NCBI RefSeq assembly: GCF_938030725.1
Contig: NZ_CALHIQ010000091.1
Location: 1-15,384 of the forward strand
DNA length: 15,384 bases
Origin: an uncultured Fretibacterium sp.
Lineage (GTDB): Bacteria > Synergistota > Synergistia > Synergistales > Aminobacteriaceae
Reading direction: 5' to 3'
A program made the translations under genes and the position numbers. Shown here in pieces: positions 14,979 to 15,384 of the stretch. The notes below the pieces were generated by a model. The model was given only the letters and a program-made list of their open reading frames with translations, did no database searches and had not been told where the DNA came from. The first letter of the stretch is position 1. Each line of letters begins with the position of its first letter.

Positions 14979-15007
14979 CCCCGCTCCCCTCACTTCCCCC
15001 CTTCCCC
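14979..15007 (-). promoter_or_regulatory. four G-runs in the leader of the nucleotidyltransferase gene (potential G-quadruplex)
   Basis: On the minus (mRNA-like) strand there are runs of 4, 6, 4 and 4 G separated by loops of 2, 6 and 3 bases (15004-15007, 14996-15001, 14986-14989, 14979-14982). This fits the canonical four-run G-quadruplex pattern. It lies between the predicted transcription start (about 15019) and either candidate start codon. Folding in the cell is not shown. Confidence 0.45.
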
Positions 15008-15025
15008 GATATTGGTGCGCACCTT

Positions 15026-15055
15026 ATTATATAACGTACAAACAACGAGTGTCCT
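15026..15055 (-). promoter_or_regulatory. promoter of the nucleotidyltransferase gene
   Basis: On the minus strand a perfect TATAAT (15026-15031) is preceded, after 18 bp, by AGGACA (15050-15055), which keeps GACA of the -35 consensus. This is the best -10 box in the window. The predicted start is near 15019, leaving a leader of about 110 bases to the ATG at 14908. Confidence 0.65.
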
Positions 15056-15352
15056 TGAAGCACAACCATCCGACGCCGATAAACATCAGGCCTCAAACCA
15101 CAGGCAAAGCTTTGAGGATGTGACGAAGACAGGCTTCACACGTTTTCTGCGCGGGTGCAGATCAAAAGCAGCTGCCCCATACATAATGAAGAACTTAATC
15201 CTCGATAAGGCTTTTGCACCTGTGGATTTTTGGTCGATGATGAGAGGATTCAGCCCCTCAATACTATGCTATTATTATGGAGGTCTAGTTCAGTTCATTC
15301 TTTAAATTGGGTAAGAACAGGGGCGAAAGGCCGCTCGTGCAGGGCAACAACC
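15056..15352. other. intergenic stretch with inverted repeats, no gene recognised
   Basis: No convincing coding region is seen on either strand. The stretch is less GC-rich than the genes around it. It contains two perfect 7-bp inverted repeats: CCTCAAA/TTTGAGG (15091-15097 with 15111-15117) and AATCCTC/GAGGATT (15197-15203 with 15244-15250). An AT-rich patch around 15261-15280 (TATGCT, TATTAT) could hold a plus-strand -10 box, but no matching -35 box is visible. It probably carries the control region of the divergent plus-strand gene beyond the window. Confidence 0.5.
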
Positions 15353-15384
15353 GCCTTCAACACACCCAAACGGAGGCAGTTTAT
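15353..15384 (+). promoter_or_regulatory. ribosome binding site and probable start of a plus-strand gene cut by the right edge
   Basis: GGAGG (15372-15376) is followed after 6 bases by AT at 15383-15384, the last two bases of the window. The next base, if G, would complete an ATG at ideal distance. Upstream, GCCTTC (15353-15358) can pair with GGAGGC (15372-15377) over 6 bp including one G-U, masking the ribosome binding site. The gene itself is not visible. Confidence 0.5.

Noticed and set aside
15342..15356. T-box-like string AGGGCAACAACCGCC before the right-edge gene
   Set aside because: It superficially resembles the T-box consensus but lacks the UGGN bulge that pairs with the tRNA end, and no specifier stem was found.

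Overview
The window is a GC-rich bacterial chromosome segment. Every gene I can support is on the minus strand, except a gene that probably begins on the plus strand at the very right edge. The best guess for the source is a member of the Synergistota. The clues are high GC, a secreted DUF3798-type protein, and a tRNA nucleotidyltransferase carrying DHH and CBS domains. This is inference from gene content, not a measured placement. I see no rRNA, tRNA, CRISPR array, insertion sequence or phage gene.

Right part (about 15384 to 12272): a 474-base intergenic region with a good minus-strand promoter and a G-rich leader precedes a large DHH-CBS-CBS-nucleotidyltransferase protein of the CCA-adding/poly(A) polymerase superfamily. 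At the right edge, a plus-strand ribosome binding site followed by AT suggests a divergent gene whose start codon is cut by the window end.

Middle (about 12150 to 10030): a small site-2 protease family membrane protein, then a stand-alone secreted DUF3798 protein. The latter has its own promoter (a perfect TTGACA box), a palindrome just after the expected transcription start, and a GC-rich hairpin with a T run behind it.

Left part (about 10025 to 1): one long, tightly packed operon in the order rimP, nusA, ylxR-L7Ae fusion, infB, rbfA, nrnA, truB-ribF fusion, tatD, tgt and tsaC/sua5 (cut by the left edge). It is an extended form of the widespread nusA-infB operon. Eight of its nine junctions overlap or are separated by 7 bases or fewer; only infB-rbfA has a real gap, of 45 bases. 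The products serve ribosome maturation (RimP, RbfA), transcription elongation/termination and RNA binding (NusA, YlxR-L7Ae), translation initiation (IF-2), nanoRNA decay (NrnA), tRNA modification (TruB, Tgt, TsaC/Sua5) and flavin cofactor synthesis (RibF). A promoter and a structured leader lie ahead of rimP.

No wholly new defence or metabolic system is visible. The points most worth a second look are the TruB-RibF fusion, the YlxR-L7Ae fusion overlapping infB by 56 bases, the rimP leader structure, the G-rich leader of the nucleotidyltransferase gene, the possible Shine-Dalgarno-masking hairpin at the right edge, and the DUF3798 gene of unknown function with its possible operator.
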